DNA of 64,000 nucleotides from Marinospirillum alkalitolerans (GTDB lineage: Bacteria > Pseudomonadota > Gammaproteobacteria > Pseudomonadales > Halomonadaceae), in NCBI RefSeq assembly GCF_045055655.1, contig NZ_JBANFI010000002.1, positions 310,001 to 374,000 on the forward strand, read 5' to 3'. The notes under the pieces are model-generated. The model was not told the DNA's origin, ran no database searches, and was given only the letters and a program-made list of their open reading frames with translations. Position numbers and translations under genes: made by a program. Of the stretch, positions 1 through 8,619 are shown one piece after another. Each line of letters starts with the position of its first letter. Position 1 is the stretch's first letter.

Positions 1-588
1 CTGATCCGCATCGGTGTTCACCTCACGCAAGCAATCGACATAGCCAAGTGGACCAAAGACCTGATCCATCCACGCGCGCTCTTCTGGACGAAAACCTATG
101 CTGAACTGGTTATCCTGCCAGTTGGCAAGATCCAGCGTGCGATGGGCAATGTTCCATGTGCCACAGATGATGTACTCACGGCGTTTACGGCGCAGTTTGG
201 TTAAGAAATCCAGATACTGCTCCATAAAGAGCTTCTTTTCAGCGGGGTTACTGCCTGATGGCATCAAAAAGCTGGCAATACTGACCTTTTCGAAATCCAC
301 TTGCATAAAGCGGCCTTCGCGATCAGCCAGCTCAAAGCCCAGCCCGGTCATTACTGCCTTGGGCAAACGACGACAGTAAATGCCCGTACCAGCATAGTCA
401 TCTTGCTCCGCATCAAAGAAGTAGCCTTCCCAGCCATCGGGGCGTTCTATGGCGTCGCCAAGTTTCCAGGTTTTTTCACGCACATCCTGTACGCAAACCA
501 CATCTGCATCCTGGTCCTTGAGCCAATCCAGGAAGCCTTTTTCTACGGCTTGTTTGATGCCGCCAACATTGAGGCTGATCACTTTCAT
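1..588 (-). CDS. crc: Crc-like catabolite repression control protein (ExoIII/EEP fold), 3' end outside window
   Basis: This is a partial gene of 196 codons, open at the window's left edge. The product has the exonuclease III/endonuclease-phosphatase fold, but its sequence is closer to Pseudomonas Crc than to XthA. Seen: an N-terminus beginning MKVISLNVGGIKQ, a 'KAVMTGLGFELADREGR' segment, 'KLRRKRREYI' near residue 135, and 'ERAWMDQVFGPLGY' near 170. ExoIII catalytic positions are altered. The metal-ligand Glu is Asp35 (CVQDVR), and the GDxN motif reads G143-T144-W-N146. Crc is known to assist Hfq in blocking translation of catabolic mRNAs and has no nuclease activity. The gene is divergent from pyrE, as crc is in Pseudomonas. 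The alternative is an ordinary XthA paralogue. The missing C-terminus, which holds the final catalytic His region, would help decide. Confidence 0.75.
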   Translation of the reverse strand, partial: MKVISLNVGGIKQAVEKGFLDWLKDQDADVVCVQDVREKTWKLGDAIERPDGWEGYFFDAEQDDYAGTGIYCRRLPKAVMTGLGFELADREGRFMQVDFEKVSIASFLMPSGSNPAEKKLFMEQYLDFLTKLRRKRREYIICGTWNIAHRTLDLANWQDNQFSIGFRPEERAWMDQVFGPLGYVDCLREVNTDADQ

Positions 589-612
589 TTTTCAGCGCTT
601 CCCATTCCCGCG

Positions 613-641
613 TGGTGAGTCATAACATTAGCGTGTATGAT
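613..641 (+). promoter_or_regulatory. Candidate sigma-70 promoter of pyrE
   Basis: TATGAT at 636-641 is a good -10 box. The hexamer 17 bp upstream (TGGTGA, 613-618) is a weak -35. The predicted start near 648 would give a leader of about 35 nt before the GTG at 683. No leader-peptide attenuator of the enterobacterial rph-pyrE type is visible in this short leader. Confidence 0.4.
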
Positions 642-682
642 ACTTGACTTTCGTTGTTTTGGGGAATCTTTGGGGTGTGACT

Positions 683-1330
683 GTGCTCAAGTATCAAAAA
701 GAATTTATCGAATTTGCTCTGCAACAAGACGTACTGCGCTTTGGCCAGTTCACCTTAAAATCTGGGCGTGTCAGTCCCTACTTTTTTAATGCGGGCCTCT
801 TCCATTCTGGTGCGGCACTGGTCCAGCTAGGGCAGAGCTATGCTGCCGCTTTAGAGGCCACAGGCTGGGATTACGATCTACTTTTTGGTCCAGCTTACAA
901 AGGTATCACCCTGGCTTCTGCAACGGCCTGCATGCTGGCAGAGCACCACCAAAAAACCACCCCCTTTGCTTTTAACCGCAAAGAAGTGAAGGATCACGGC
1001 GAAGGCGGTCAACTAGTGGGTGCCAGCATGGCTGGACAAAAAGTCGTGATCGTTGACGATGTGATCACCGCCGGTACCGCGATTCGTGAGGTGTTGCCGA
1101 TGATCGAACAGGCGGGGGGGCAGGTTGCGGGTATCTTATTGGCGCTGGATCGCCAAGAACGCGGGCAGGGCGAGCGCTCCGCCATTCAAGAAGTTGAACA
1201 GGATTTGGGCATTCCCGTGACCAGCATTATCGCCATGCAGGATTTGATTGCCTATATCGAGACGGAACGGGCTGATCTCAAGCAGGTCTTAAGCGACATG
1301 CAAGCCTATCGTCATGAATACGGCGTTTAA
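683..1330 (+). CDS. pyrE: Orotate phosphoribosyltransferase
   Basis: PyrE joins orotate to PRPP, giving OMP in de novo pyrimidine synthesis in the cytoplasm. The protein is 215 aa, close to the 213 of E. coli PyrE, and is alignable throughout (KYQKEFIEFAL, FTLKSGRVSPYFFNAGLF, LLFGPAYKGI, FNRKEVKDHGEGG). The PRPP-binding loop is VVIVDDVITAGTA, and RQERGQGERSAIQEVE lies near residue 160. I chose GTG at 683 because the homology begins there and GGGG lies 7 nt upstream. An ATG at 644 would add 13 residues that match nothing. Other pyrimidine genes (pyrR, pyrB, pyrC') are about 27 kb away, so the pathway is dispersed. Confidence 0.96.
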   Translation: MLKYQKEFIEFALQQDVLRFGQFTLKSGRVSPYFFNAGLFHSGAALVQLGQSYAAALEATGWDYDLLFGPAYKGITLASATACMLAEHHQKTTPFAFNRKEVKDHGEGGQLVGASMAGQKVVIVDDVITAGTAIREVLPMIEQAGGQVAGILLALDRQERGQGERSAIQEVEQDLGIPVTSIIAMQDLIAYIETERADLKQVLSDMQAYRHEYGV

Positions 1331-1356
1331 TATTGATTGATCCAAGAGGCCTTCTT

Positions 1357-1941
1357 ATGCAAGCCAAAAACATTCTTTCTTCTGTGACTCTGGCATCCCT
1401 GCTGGCTATCGCAGGCAATACCCAAGCCTTTAGTCTTTCTCCAGGTGCGGTTGAAGCCAATCTGAATAATGAAACCCTCCAGTTTGAAGTTGAGCGCAGC
1501 TTTGGTGGCAACTTAAGCCTGAATGCCGGTTTTCTATACACCGAAGAGCATGATGCTGGCTCAGCGACGCTTGGGCAGGTGGGGTTTCAAGGTGTCGAAA
1601 CCGATAACCGTACCTATCGTGCCGCAATCGGTGCCCGCGCTTACTTCTACAGCACACCGGATTCAGACACTGGCTCAGCCCTTGCTTTTGGTGGTCTGTT
1701 TTACCACGTGATCCCCGGTGCTCAACGCCTCTCAGCCGGTGGCTATGGCTGGATTGCGCCAAAAGTGACGAGCTTTGGCTCAACAGAGCAGTTCTATGAA
1801 GCCGGTGGTCGCGTGGCTTATCGCGTCATCCAAAACACTGATGTGTTTGCTGGATATCGCTATACCTACTTAAAGCGCGATGATGGTTTTGATGAGAGCT
1901 TTGAAAGCGGCCCGCATCTTGGCTTTCGTATTAACTTCTAA
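1357..1941 (+). CDS. YfaZ-like outer membrane beta-barrel protein
   Basis: A secreted protein of 194 aa. The N-terminus is a signal peptide with a likely cleavage after NTQA (about residue 24). The rest alternates short polar turns with amphipathic strands (for example NLSLNAGFLYTE and TDVFAGYRYTYLK) and ends in an aromatic residue, GFRINF, the usual C-terminal barrel signature recognised by the Bam machinery. Composition and length fit the YfaZ family, whose function is unknown. AAGAGG (1344-1349) lies 7 nt before the ATG. An upstream TTG at 1333 would break the signal peptide. It follows pyrE by 26 nt, so some read-through is likely, but no functional link is evident. Confidence 0.75.
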   Translation: MQAKNILSSVTLASLLAIAGNTQAFSLSPGAVEANLNNETLQFEVERSFGGNLSLNAGFLYTEEHDAGSATLGQVGFQGVETDNRTYRAAIGARAYFYSTPDSDTGSALAFGGLFYHVIPGAQRLSAGGYGWIAPKVTSFGSTEQFYEAGGRVAYRVIQNTDVFAGYRYTYLKRDDGFDESFESGPHLGFRINF

Positions 1942-1984
1942 GTCCCTGTTGATGGGTTGATAACAAAATCGTGATAGCAAGATT

Positions 1985-3325
1985 GTGAGCGAGGCGAACG
2001 CAACGATGTCTCCGATGCAGTGGACGCAACTTCTTGATCCGCAGCGCTTGGGCGCCCCCAGGCGCTCGGCCTCGGAGCCGGCTCGCAGCCCGTTTCATAA
2101 AGATCATGACCGCATCATCTTCTCCGGTTCTTTTCGTCGCTTGGGGCGCAAAACTCAAGTTCACCCCCTAGTCAGAAATGATCATATCCACACCCGACTC
2201 ACCCACTCGCTTGAAGTCGCCTGTGTCGGTCGCAGCCTTGGTATGCGGGTGGGTGACAGTCTGCGCCAAGTCTTGCCTGCTTGGGCACATCCAGCAGATT
2301 TAGGTGTGATCGTGCAGGCCGCTTGTTTGGCGCATGATATCGGGAATCCACCTTTTGGGCATGCCGGTGAATACGCCATTCGTGACTGGTTTGGTCAACC
2401 TGAACAAGCCCACCTGCTCGCCCCGCTGACTGAGCTAGAGCGCCAGGATCTGCTGACCTTTGAAGGCAATGCCCAAGGGCTGCGCGTGGTCACTCAGGTG
2501 GAGTACAACCAGTTTGATGGCGGGATGCGCCTGACCTATGCCACGCTGGGCGCGATGCTGAAATATCCCTGGACCGTGGCGGATGCTGGCAGTAAAGGCA
2601 AGTTTTCTGCTTATCAAAGCGAGGCTGGCTTTTTGCAAGAAATCGCGCAACGACTCGGGCTGATCCAGCTCGACACCTGGCGCTGGGCTCGTCATCCGCT
2701 GGTCTATCTGGTTGAAGCGGCAGATGATATTTGCTACGCCCTGCTGGATTTAGAAGATGGTTTGGAGATGGAAATCCTCAGCTTTAACGAGGTGGCTGAG
2801 CTGCTGATTTCGATTGGCGAAGGCGCACCGGCTGATTACACCCGTCTGGCCTCGGCTTCGCGCCGCCGCCGTATTGCGGCCCTGCGCGGACATGCGATGG
2901 AAAAGATGATTGATGCTGTCACGCTGGCCTTCACGCAACAGCAGCAGGCCTTGCTGGCCGGTGAGCCGATCGGCGATCTGATCGATCTCTGTCCGGCTCC
3001 GGTTGCCGAGGGTATCCATCAAGCCAAGCGTTTAGCGCGCGAACGCATCTTCCAGAATCAACGCAAGGCCAAGATGGAGATTGGGGCCTTCACCACGCTG
3101 GGTACCTTGCTCGACACCTTTATGTCGGCCTGCTTTGCCCTTGATGGCCCCAACCTGAGTTATAAAAATCAGCGGGTGCTGGCATTGATTGGTGAGAATA
3201 TCCCCGATGCCAGCTGGCCGCTCTATCAGCGTTATCGCCGCGCGCTAGATTATATCGGCGGGATGACCGACCAATATGCTGTTGATGTCGCGCAGGAAAT
3301 GAGCGGCCGCATCGATCACCGCTAA
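1985..3325 (+). CDS. dgt: dGTPase-like HD-domain triphosphohydrolase
   Basis: The enzyme removes triphosphate from dGTP or other dNTPs, trimming the nucleotide pool. The HD metal centre is visible: H74 in RLTHSLE, H117-D118 in LAHDIGNPPFGHAGE with H126, and a later conserved Asp in EAADDICYALLDLEDG. The N-terminal FSGSFRRLGRKTQVHPL block is characteristic of the dGTPase family. Length is 446 aa from GTG 1985 (numbering used here). An ATG at 2006 has GCGAGG 11 nt upstream and would give 439 aa, so the exact start is uncertain. It is convergent with the ATP-grasp gene, the two stop codons overlapping by 4 nt (3322-3325). The nucleotide specificity cannot be read from sequence. Confidence 0.9.
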   Translation: MSEANATMSPMQWTQLLDPQRLGAPRRSASEPARSPFHKDHDRIIFSGSFRRLGRKTQVHPLVRNDHIHTRLTHSLEVACVGRSLGMRVGDSLRQVLPAWAHPADLGVIVQAACLAHDIGNPPFGHAGEYAIRDWFGQPEQAHLLAPLTELERQDLLTFEGNAQGLRVVTQVEYNQFDGGMRLTYATLGAMLKYPWTVADAGSKGKFSAYQSEAGFLQEIAQRLGLIQLDTWRWARHPLVYLVEAADDICYALLDLEDGLEMEILSFNEVAELLISIGEGAPADYTRLASASRRRRIAALRGHAMEKMIDAVTLAFTQQQQALLAGEPIGDLIDLCPAPVAEGIHQAKRLARERIFQNQRKAKMEIGAFTTLGTLLDTFMSACFALDGPNLSYKNQRVLALIGENIPDASWPLYQRYRRALDYIGGMTDQYAVDVAQEMSGRIDHR

Positions 3326-4209
3326 GCCGCACTCGGAGGTGGCAGCTCATCCAATACAGGAGCTGGCTGTAAATAGGCCATAGCCGCAGCAGCATAGGCC
3401 TTGGCACCACCAGCTAAACCCTGCGTGCCAAAGATGCGATTAAATTCAATAAAGTAGGGCTGATCATTCACCCAGGCAACATCAAAGCCGGCATGATCGA
3501 TACCAAACTGGCGCGCCACACAGGCCACCATATCCAACACCGCCTGGGGGACAGGATCACGCACCACTTCCCCGCCCTGCGCAACATTATTTAAAAAGCC
3601 ACCTTTGGGAGCCAAACGCCAGTAGGCATCCAATACCTGATCACCCACCCAAACCACCCTGACATCTCGGTCGATCTCTAGCCTTTCTTGCACATAGAGC
3701 ACCTCGTGGTTCGCAGCCCAACTAAAGAGCTCCGCTTCATTGTGCAGCAACGCCACACCCTCACCGCGCGCACTTTTGACCGCCTTCACCACCAGAGGGA
3801 AGCGAAACTCCACCAGAATACGCTCTAAAGAAGAACGTGAGCTGCCATAGATGGCCGTCTTGGGCATCCAGTGTGGGAAAACAGCCTGCATCGCACGCGT
3901 CTGCTCAATCTTGTTATGCCCCAGATAATAGCTGGCAGGGCTAGGAAAGATTCTGGCCTTCAAACCATAAAGTAAGGTATTGATTTGCCAGTATTCAGGA
4001 AAGAGCAAAATATCTGCCGCCTCGATCTCCTGACGATGAGCAAACATCTGCTCAGGTTTGATATAGCGCGCAGGAGGAAAGGCCAGAGTCCGCAAAGCGT
4101 CAAAGGTCAGCAAGGTCACAGGGTATCCCTCAGTGGGCAAAAGATCGGCATCAAGGCGGCCGCTCAAGAGACGAGCAACCAGAACCGGCGCATCATAAAA
4201 TGAAGCCAA
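3322..4209 (-). CDS. RimK-type ATP-grasp ligase of unknown substrate
   Basis: A protein of 295 aa whose C-terminal two thirds is an ATP-grasp domain. Seen: FPLVVKAVKSARGEGV (ATP lid and lysine), YVQERLEIDRDVRVVWVG, GGFLNNVAQGGEV, and the metal-binding end YFIEFNRIFGTQG. ATP-grasp enzymes join a carboxylate to an amine, thiol or hydroxyl through an acyl-phosphate. The substrate here is unknown. The N-terminal ~100 residues resemble no domain I recognise. The only in-frame start matching the full domain is a TTG at 4209-4207, directly abutting the truC stop codon, which implies translational coupling to truC. A functional tie to tRNA modification is possible but is inference from this arrangement only. 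Confidence 0.8.
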   Translation of the reverse strand: MASFYDAPVLVARLLSGRLDADLLPTEGYPVTLLTFDALRTLAFPPARYIKPEQMFAHRQEIEAADILLFPEYWQINTLLYGLKARIFPSPASYYLGHNKIEQTRAMQAVFPHWMPKTAIYGSSRSSLERILVEFRFPLVVKAVKSARGEGVALLHNEAELFSWAANHEVLYVQERLEIDRDVRVVWVGDQVLDAYWRLAPKGGFLNNVAQGGEVVRDPVPQAVLDMVACVARQFGIDHAGFDVAWVNDQPYFIEFNRIFGTQGLAGGAKAYAAAAMAYLQPAPVLDELPPPSAA

Positions 4210-4980
4210 TCACTTGCCAAGCAAAAGTCTTTCACCCCTTGGCTGCCAAGCACTGGGGACATCATCCCACCAGCCCCAGGCCTGCAACAGCGGTGTAAAA
4301 CGTGCCTCAAGCGGGGCATCCAAACACAGCGGTGCGCCAGTCAGGGGGTGCGCAAAGCGCATCTGCACGCAGGCCAACCAGAGACCACGCCCAAAGGTGT
4401 GCTCCATATAGCGATTGTGCGGCCCCTTGCCTTGTTTCACATCACCTAAAATAGGATGTCCCAGATGTTTCAAGTGGCGGCGCAACTGATGTTTACGGCC
4501 TTCATGGGGTTGAATTTGCACCAGCGCATAGCGAGTGCTGGGGTAGCGATCCACCTGGATAGGTAGCTCCACCTGCGCCAAACACTGATAATCACTGACG
4601 GCCGATTGAATAGGCTGCTCGCGCCGATCCTGCTTATTCACGGGATCGCGCTTTAAGGGGTGATCTATCCGCCCTGCTGCTGCAGGCCAGCCCCGCACCA
4701 CGGCCAGATATTGTTTTTCAACCTCACGCGCCATCATCGCCTGCCCCAGTGTTGACGCCACCTGCGAGGACAAAGCAAAAACCAGCAGGCCAGAAGTTGG
4801 CTTATCCAAACGATGCACAGGGAACACCTTCTGGCCGGCTAACTCGCGCGCATAATGCAAGGCAAACTCGGTTTCATGGCGATCTATCGCACTCGGATGC
4901 ACCAACAATCCGGCGGGTTTATGCACAACCAGCAGGGCCTCATCGCGATACAGGCAGCGCAGGGGTTGATCATTCAGCAT
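4210..4980 (-). CDS. truC: tRNA pseudouridine(65) synthase TruC
   Basis: An RluA-family pseudouridine synthase of 256 aa. The catalytic Asp is in HRLDKPTSGLL; 'KPTSG' rather than 'xxTSG' of RluA/RluD points to TruC, which modifies U65 of tRNA-Ile and tRNA-Asp in E. coli. Other TruC-like blocks are the start LYRDEALLVVHKPAGLLVH, YPSTRYALVQIQPHEGRKHQ and LRRHLKHLGHPILGD. There is no S4 domain, as expected for TruC. It is divergent from the thioesterase at 5098, with 117 nt between them. The ATP-grasp gene follows with no spacer. A second family member, RluA, is at 16087. Confidence 0.93.
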   Translation of the reverse strand: MLNDQPLRCLYRDEALLVVHKPAGLLVHPSAIDRHETEFALHYARELAGQKVFPVHRLDKPTSGLLVFALSSQVASTLGQAMMAREVEKQYLAVVRGWPAAAGRIDHPLKRDPVNKQDRREQPIQSAVSDYQCLAQVELPIQVDRYPSTRYALVQIQPHEGRKHQLRRHLKHLGHPILGDVKQGKGPHNRYMEHTFGRGLWLACVQMRFAHPLTGAPLCLDAPLEARFTPLLQAWGWWDDVPSAWQPRGERLLLGK

Positions 4981-5097
4981 GGCAAAGACTCAAAAAAGCA
5001 CAAAAGACCCAGCAGTCGGGCGTAAGACTGCCTTGGGACGAAGGAGTCTGGCATACTCAGACCTACCTCAAATGATAACAAAAACAAGGAATCCAAG

Positions 5098-5535
5098 ATG
5101 CCTTCTGCTCAACACCCACTCAAGATGGAAGCCGCTGCTCTCAGCGCCTTCCTGAAGCAAGCCTTCCCGCAGTTTCATGGTGAGATTCTCAGTGTGACTG
5201 AATCGGCCAGTCGTGTGCGCCATCAAGTGAGCGCTGAACATCTACGCCCAGGCGGGACGGTCTCCGGCCCGACCTTGATGACCCTCGCCGATGTGGCGCT
5301 CTATATTGATCTGCTGTCTAAGATTGGCCCTGTGCCCTTGGCAGTGACGACCGATTTCACCTGCCATTTTTTGAACAAACCAGCAGCGCATACCGCCATC
5401 GAGGCCGAAGCACGCCTGCTGAAACTCGGTCGCCGCCTGGCCATTGGTGAGGTTTATTTATACAGCGAAGGGGTAGAAAACCCTGTCGCACACGTGGTAG
5501 CGACCTACTCCATACCGCCACAAGAAAAAGTTTAA
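5098..5535 (+). CDS. PaaI-family hotdog thioesterase
   Basis: A single-domain protein of 145 aa of the PaaI/YdiI-like hotdog fold. These enzymes hydrolyse acyl- or aryl-CoA thioesters, usually as tetramers. Seen: EHLRPGGTVSGPTLMTLADV, the helix region carrying the catalytic acid (Asp in LADVALY), and a following strand set VTTDFTCHFLNKPA that matches the family. AAGGA (5086-5090) sits 7 nt before the ATG. The gene is monocistronic, with its own terminator immediately downstream. The physiological acyl-CoA is not predictable. No phenylacetate genes are nearby. Confidence 0.85.
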   Translation: MPSAQHPLKMEAAALSAFLKQAFPQFHGEILSVTESASRVRHQVSAEHLRPGGTVSGPTLMTLADVALYIDLLSKIGPVPLAVTTDFTCHFLNKPAAHTAIEAEARLLKLGRRLAIGEVYLYSEGVENPVAHVVATYSIPPQEKV

Positions 5536-5547
5536 AAACAGAACTTT

Positions 5548-5589
5548 AGCGCCGAAACCTATACTATTCGCTCCAGTTCGGCGCTTTTC
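5548..5589 (+). terminator. Rho-independent terminator after the thioesterase gene
   Basis: AGCGCCGAA (5548-5556) pairs with TTCGGCGCT (5577-5585), a perfect 9-bp stem with a 20-nt loop, followed by TTTT. It lies 12 nt after the stop codon. The remaining 150 nt up to the chemoreceptor gene should hold that gene's promoter, but no convincing -35/-10 pair stood out. Confidence 0.75.
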
Positions 5590-5736
5590 CTGCCTTTTCA
5601 AACACTCCACTCGAATGACAGATAAGGCTTGCGCCTCACATCATCTTTGACTAATATCGCATCACAAGCACAAATTAAAACAGTTGTTTAAAAACCCCCC
5701 TCAAGGATGAGCGCTTCTCTCTACAAGAGATCATCT

Positions 5737-7350
5737 ATGCTCAATCGTCTGAAAATCAGCCACAAGTTCTTTATTCTGGTGGCCATCACTCTTTTGGCCT
5801 TCATCATCAGCCAAGGCTACACCTTACTGACTGAGCGTAGTAACAACGCGACGCTCGAGCACTTGAATAATCAGCTCTACCCTGCTGTGGAATTAACCAC
5901 CCGCAACCTCTCACTGTTGCAGCTGATGGAATTCCAAATCAACAGCGCCGTTACAACGGGGGATGACCAGCCGCTTGAAGAGGCCCGTGCCAACTACCGC
6001 ACATTGAATGCTGCTCTGCGTGAGCTCCCTCAGCTGAGCGCCGCTTTCGCCCAAGAAAGCCGTGCCGCTGAACAAGCACTCGAAGTCTGGTTCTCCAGCG
6101 CCAGCCAGATTGCTGAAGAATTTATCAGTGGCAGTGTTGATTTCAGTCGCATAGGCGAGCAGGCAGCGACCAATGCGCAGCGTCTCGAAGCCCTCCATCA
6201 CCAGCTGCAACAGATGAGCCACAACACTGCAGCTGGCTTTAGTGCCGCGATCCAATCGACTATTGAGCAATCACGACGTGCCAACCAGATTGCCGGTTTA
6301 ATCGCATTACTGGCGATCATCGTGCTGGCAGCACTGAGTCTGGCGACCAGCCGTTCGATCACTGGCAATTTAGCGCGGGTTTCTCGATTGCTTGCAGAAA
6401 TGAACTCAGGCGAGGGGGATCTCACCGCGCGCATTGAGTATCAAGGACAAGATGAGATTCGCCCCTTGGTCGATAATGCCAATCAGTTTATTGATCAGCT
6501 TCATAGCACCTTTGCGCAAATCGCACGCGAGATCCAGGGCCTCGACCAGGTTGCGACACGGCTGACGAGTTCCAGTACCGATAACTTTCAGCGCATTCAA
6601 CAACAGTCTGAAGCTATTGCCTCAACGCACAGTTCGATCCAAGAGCTTTTGCACAGCGTGGAAGAAGTCGCCAGCTTTGCGGCCAAAGCCTCGGATCAGG
6701 CCCAACAAGCCAAAACCTCGGCAGATCAAGGGCAGGATGCCGTTGCAGCGACCATTCAGACTATTAACAGCCTCGCTGCTGAGGTGGGGCATACTTCAAC
6801 GGCAGTCAACCGCTTTGGTGATCTGGCACAGAATGTCAGCCACCTGCTCAAAACGATTCAAGCTGTTGCGGAGCAAACCAATCTGCTGGCATTGAATGCG
6901 GCCATCGAAGCAGCGCGCGCCGGAGATCACGGGCGTGGCTTTGCAGTGGTTGCTGATGAAGTGCGGGTGCTTGCCGTGCGCACCGCCGAAGCCGCTGACG
7001 AGATTTACAAAATCATCAATGAACTAGGGCAAGCCTCGCAAGAAGCCATTGCGGCAATGGAGGTCAGCGTCAGCAAGGCGCACCAAGGCGTTGAAGCCAC
7101 GACCTCATCTGGCTCAACGCTCGAGCAGATCATCAGCAATGTCGGCACCATCAATATGATTAATGAACAGATTGCCTCCGCGACCTATGAGCAAAGCAGC
7201 ACGGTCGAGACAGTGATGCAGCATGTTCAGCATATACACACCAATGCGGAGCAGGTGACAGAGGAAACCTCGCGCCTTGATCAGATCAGTCAGGATATTG
7301 ATCAGATCACCCGCACACTCACCCAAGTGGCCAGCCAGTTCCGCGTTTAG
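5737..7350 (+). CDS. Methyl-accepting chemotaxis protein
   Basis: An inner-membrane chemoreceptor of 537 aa. Order: TM1 at about 11-31, a periplasmic helical sensor of about 150 residues (four-helix-bundle type judging by its Gln/Ala/Leu-rich heptads), TM2 at about 185-205, HAMP at 206-258, and a cytoplasmic signalling coiled coil. The hairpin tip is at about 379-410 with the conserved EQTNLLALNAAIEAARAG core. No CheR-docking pentapeptide is present at the C-terminus (ends ASQFRV). I chose ATG 5737, which has AAGAGA 6 nt upstream. An ATG at 5707 would place ten polar residues before the membrane anchor and has no spaced Shine-Dalgarno. It is followed after 66 nt by a porin and a periplasmic binding protein, so the ligand may be what those two handle (inference). 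Confidence 0.93.
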   Translation: MLNRLKISHKFFILVAITLLAFIISQGYTLLTERSNNATLEHLNNQLYPAVELTTRNLSLLQLMEFQINSAVTTGDDQPLEEARANYRTLNAALRELPQLSAAFAQESRAAEQALEVWFSSASQIAEEFISGSVDFSRIGEQAATNAQRLEALHHQLQQMSHNTAAGFSAAIQSTIEQSRRANQIAGLIALLAIIVLAALSLATSRSITGNLARVSRLLAEMNSGEGDLTARIEYQGQDEIRPLVDNANQFIDQLHSTFAQIAREIQGLDQVATRLTSSSTDNFQRIQQQSEAIASTHSSIQELLHSVEEVASFAAKASDQAQQAKTSADQGQDAVAATIQTINSLAAEVGHTSTAVNRFGDLAQNVSHLLKTIQAVAEQTNLLALNAAIEAARAGDHGRGFAVVADEVRVLAVRTAEAADEIYKIINELGQASQEAIAAMEVSVSKAHQGVEATTSSGSTLEQIISNVGTINMINEQIASATYEQSSTVETVMQHVQHIHTNAEQVTEETSRLDQISQDIDQITRTLTQVASQFRV

Positions 7351-7416
7351 GCGCGGCTGCAGCAGGCCGAATATCACCTGATTTTTGTCTCACCTGACCA
7401 TCAAGAGGAAACACCT

Positions 7417-8607
7417 ATGTTCTCACCCCTCAAGCGTCTCACGCCTGTGGCGGCCGGCCTTGCCCTCGTGGCGGCAACGCAGAGCAGCAGTCTGCTCGCG
7501 GCGGATACGGCTCGTTTACAGCAAGTCGAACAGCAGCTCGCCAGCTTACAGCAACAATTGGCTGGCCCTCAGGCTGAACGCCTGCAATTCAATGGCTTTT
7601 TCAGCACTGGCTATAGCCGCGCGACCAATGATGCCGGTTATGCGGGTAACACAGAAAAATCCGCACTGGCCGAAAACACCCTGCTCGGCTTACAGGGCCG
7701 CTACAATCTCAGCCGTGACACCAGCCTGACGCTGCAAATGGTTGCCCGTGGCAGCGATGATTGGTCAACGGAAATGGAATGGGCTTACCTCAGCCACCGT
7801 ATCACCCCCAGCTTGCAAGTGCGTGCAGGTAAGCTGCGCCTGCCACTGTTTATGCACTCAGATGCCCTTGAAGTAGGCTATGCACAAACCGCCTTGCGCC
7901 CCAATCGTGAGGTGTATGGTGTCGTGCCCGTCAATAGCTATACCGGTGCTGATCTGACTTATGATCACTTCCTACCCTATGGCAGTGTCAGCCTCCAGTT
8001 ATTTAGCGGGCACTCAGAAGATACGACTGCAATCGGCGGCAATCCCGTAGATATTGAAATGCGCAATGCTGTTGGTGGTGTGATCACCTGGACGGATTTT
8101 ACCTGGACACTGCGCGTTAATGCAGCGACCGCTGATACCAGCATTTCTGGTGCAGCAGCCCAGAACGCGGGCTTTGGTGATGGCAGCAGCCGTGGCAATT
8201 TCTATGGACTGGGTGTGCAGTATGATGATGGCTTGTGGCAAATCACCTCAGAGATTACCCGTATCGAAGTCGATAGTGCTTATTCAGATACAGACTCGGC
8301 CTATCTGACGGTGGCCCATCGCCTCGGCAGCTGGACGCCTTATATCAGTGCTGGCTGGCTTAAAAGCCAAGATGATGACGACCGCCGTGGTCAGCCGCTA
8401 CAACAAGCCTTGTTCAATATCGAGCGCCAAAGCTATAGCCTCGGCTTGCGCTGGGATCTGCTCAGCAATACCGCCCTCACAGCAGACTGGACCCATGTCA
8501 ATGAGCTGGACGATACCCTCGGCGGTTTAAGCGGCAATATTGATGCCGGTCGTCAAGCCTTCTCCAACAGCAATATCTACAGCCTACGCCTCGACAGCGT
8601 CTTTTAA
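7417..8607 (+). CDS. Outer membrane porin-like beta-barrel protein with N-terminal coiled coil
   Basis: 396 aa with a signal peptide (cleavage probably after LLAA, about residue 29) and then a short Gln-rich heptad segment, RLQQVEQQLASLQQQLAG, of the sort that trimerises some porins. The rest is a barrel: alternating strands such as NTLLGLQGRYNLSRD, SLQVRAGKLRLPLF and SYSLGLRWDLLSN, ending in RLDSVF with a terminal Phe. The block GKLRLPLFMHSD followed by RPNREVYGVVPVNSYTGAD is typical of a widespread marine porin-like family without assigned substrate. AGAGGAAA precedes the ATG. It is 12 nt upstream of the binding-protein gene, so the two are almost certainly co-transcribed. Confidence 0.85.
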   Translation: MFSPLKRLTPVAAGLALVAATQSSSLLAADTARLQQVEQQLASLQQQLAGPQAERLQFNGFFSTGYSRATNDAGYAGNTEKSALAENTLLGLQGRYNLSRDTSLTLQMVARGSDDWSTEMEWAYLSHRITPSLQVRAGKLRLPLFMHSDALEVGYAQTALRPNREVYGVVPVNSYTGADLTYDHFLPYGSVSLQLFSGHSEDTTAIGGNPVDIEMRNAVGGVITWTDFTWTLRVNAATADTSISGAAAQNAGFGDGSSRGNFYGLGVQYDDGLWQITSEITRIEVDSAYSDTDSAYLTVAHRLGSWTPYISAGWLKSQDDDDRRGQPLQQALFNIERQSYSLGLRWDLLSNTALTADWTHVNELDDTLGGLSGNIDAGRQAFSNSNIYSLRLDSVF

Positions 8608-8619
8608 GGAGGCATGACC

